DNA of 64,000 bases. Source: Pseudomonas entomophila. Its GTDB lineage: Bacteria > Pseudomonadota > Gammaproteobacteria > Pseudomonadales > Pseudomonadaceae. The translations under genes were made by a program, and so were the position numbers. The stretch lies in contig NZ_JARPQB010000007.1 of NCBI RefSeq assembly GCF_029478665.1, positions 37,343 to 101,342 on the forward strand, in the 5' to 3' direction. This document shows, piece after piece, positions 63,945 through 64,000 of the stretch; position 1 is the first letter of the stretch; every line of letters begins with the position of its first letter. The notes under the pieces are model-generated. The model had not been told where the DNA came from. It made no database searches and saw only the letters and a program-made list of their open reading frames with translations.

Positions 63945-64000
63945 GTCTGCTGCGGCAGGGTGTTTGGCGGGAGAGTTGCTGCGCCGGTCAGATCGAGCGC

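Overview
The window is about 62% GC chromosomal DNA that reads as Pseudomonas, most likely the P. putida group. It carries TsdBA, FosA, SohB, GalU, AhpC/AhpF, an SstT-type transporter, a CsrA paralogue, a KaiC-like gene and many short inverted repeats of the 'GTAGGAGC...' REP type seen in that group. Species was inferred from gene content and protein resemblance only; no search was run.

Region 1 (1-8360) is the right end of a lambda-like prophage. It holds the C-terminal part of a J-type tail tip protein, a downstream virion protein, a tail fibre and its assembly chaperone, then a lysis cassette (RNNNPGNI-type virion or lysin protein, inner spanin, outer spanin). A lower-GC moron block follows: a DUF2441-like protein, an unknown gene, a small two-gene module behind a perfect LexA box, and a minus-strand DUF4145 zinc-ribbon protein. 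The prophage ends in a 62-bp duplicate of the 3' part of tRNA-Ser(UGA), i.e. an attachment site. Region 2 (8360-11290) is an island scar. It has a headless tyrosine recombinase, a membrane protein and a GAF-GGDEF cyclase, and ends in a second short copy of the recombinase 3' end.

Region 3 (11530-29460) is mostly core genome with interesting insertions. An RNA ligase plus HD-Pnk end-healing enzyme form an apparent RNA repair operon. Next come CigR-like, FosA, GNAT, isochorismatase-fold, LysR/TSUP, MASE1-GGDEF, SLC13 and envelope lipoprotein genes, then a methyltransferase. A lipid or acyl-type cluster (SDR, phosphotransferase, SCP2, histidine phosphatase) and the protease SohB follow. Region 4 (29605-33880) is a decayed prophage at tRNA-Cys. 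It has an integrase 3' remnant, a LexA-like box, a beta-propeller phage protein, two membrane/coiled-coil lysis-type proteins, a DUF6434 gene and an acb2 (anti-CBASS cyclic-nucleotide sponge) homologue interrupted by one amber codon. An OafA-type acyltransferase and a SRAP (YedK) gene lie beyond it.

Region 5 (36930-63960) is core genome. It carries a very acidic 62-aa protein, DoxX, tRNA-Leu(UAA), a PAS histidine kinase / double-domain KaiC / receiver cluster, CsrA, topoisomerase IB and modABC with a ModE-like operator. These are followed by nitronate monooxygenase, tsdBA, galU, glutathione reductase, ahpC-ahpF with a structured spacer, YceH, SstT, an MFS exporter, two LysE exporters around an AraC regulator, and a LysR regulator divergent from a nitroreductase.

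The parts most worth following up are the amber-interrupted acb2, the ligase/HD-Pnk operon, the kinase-KaiC-receiver cluster, and the SOS-box module with the unassigned moron genes at the prophage edge.
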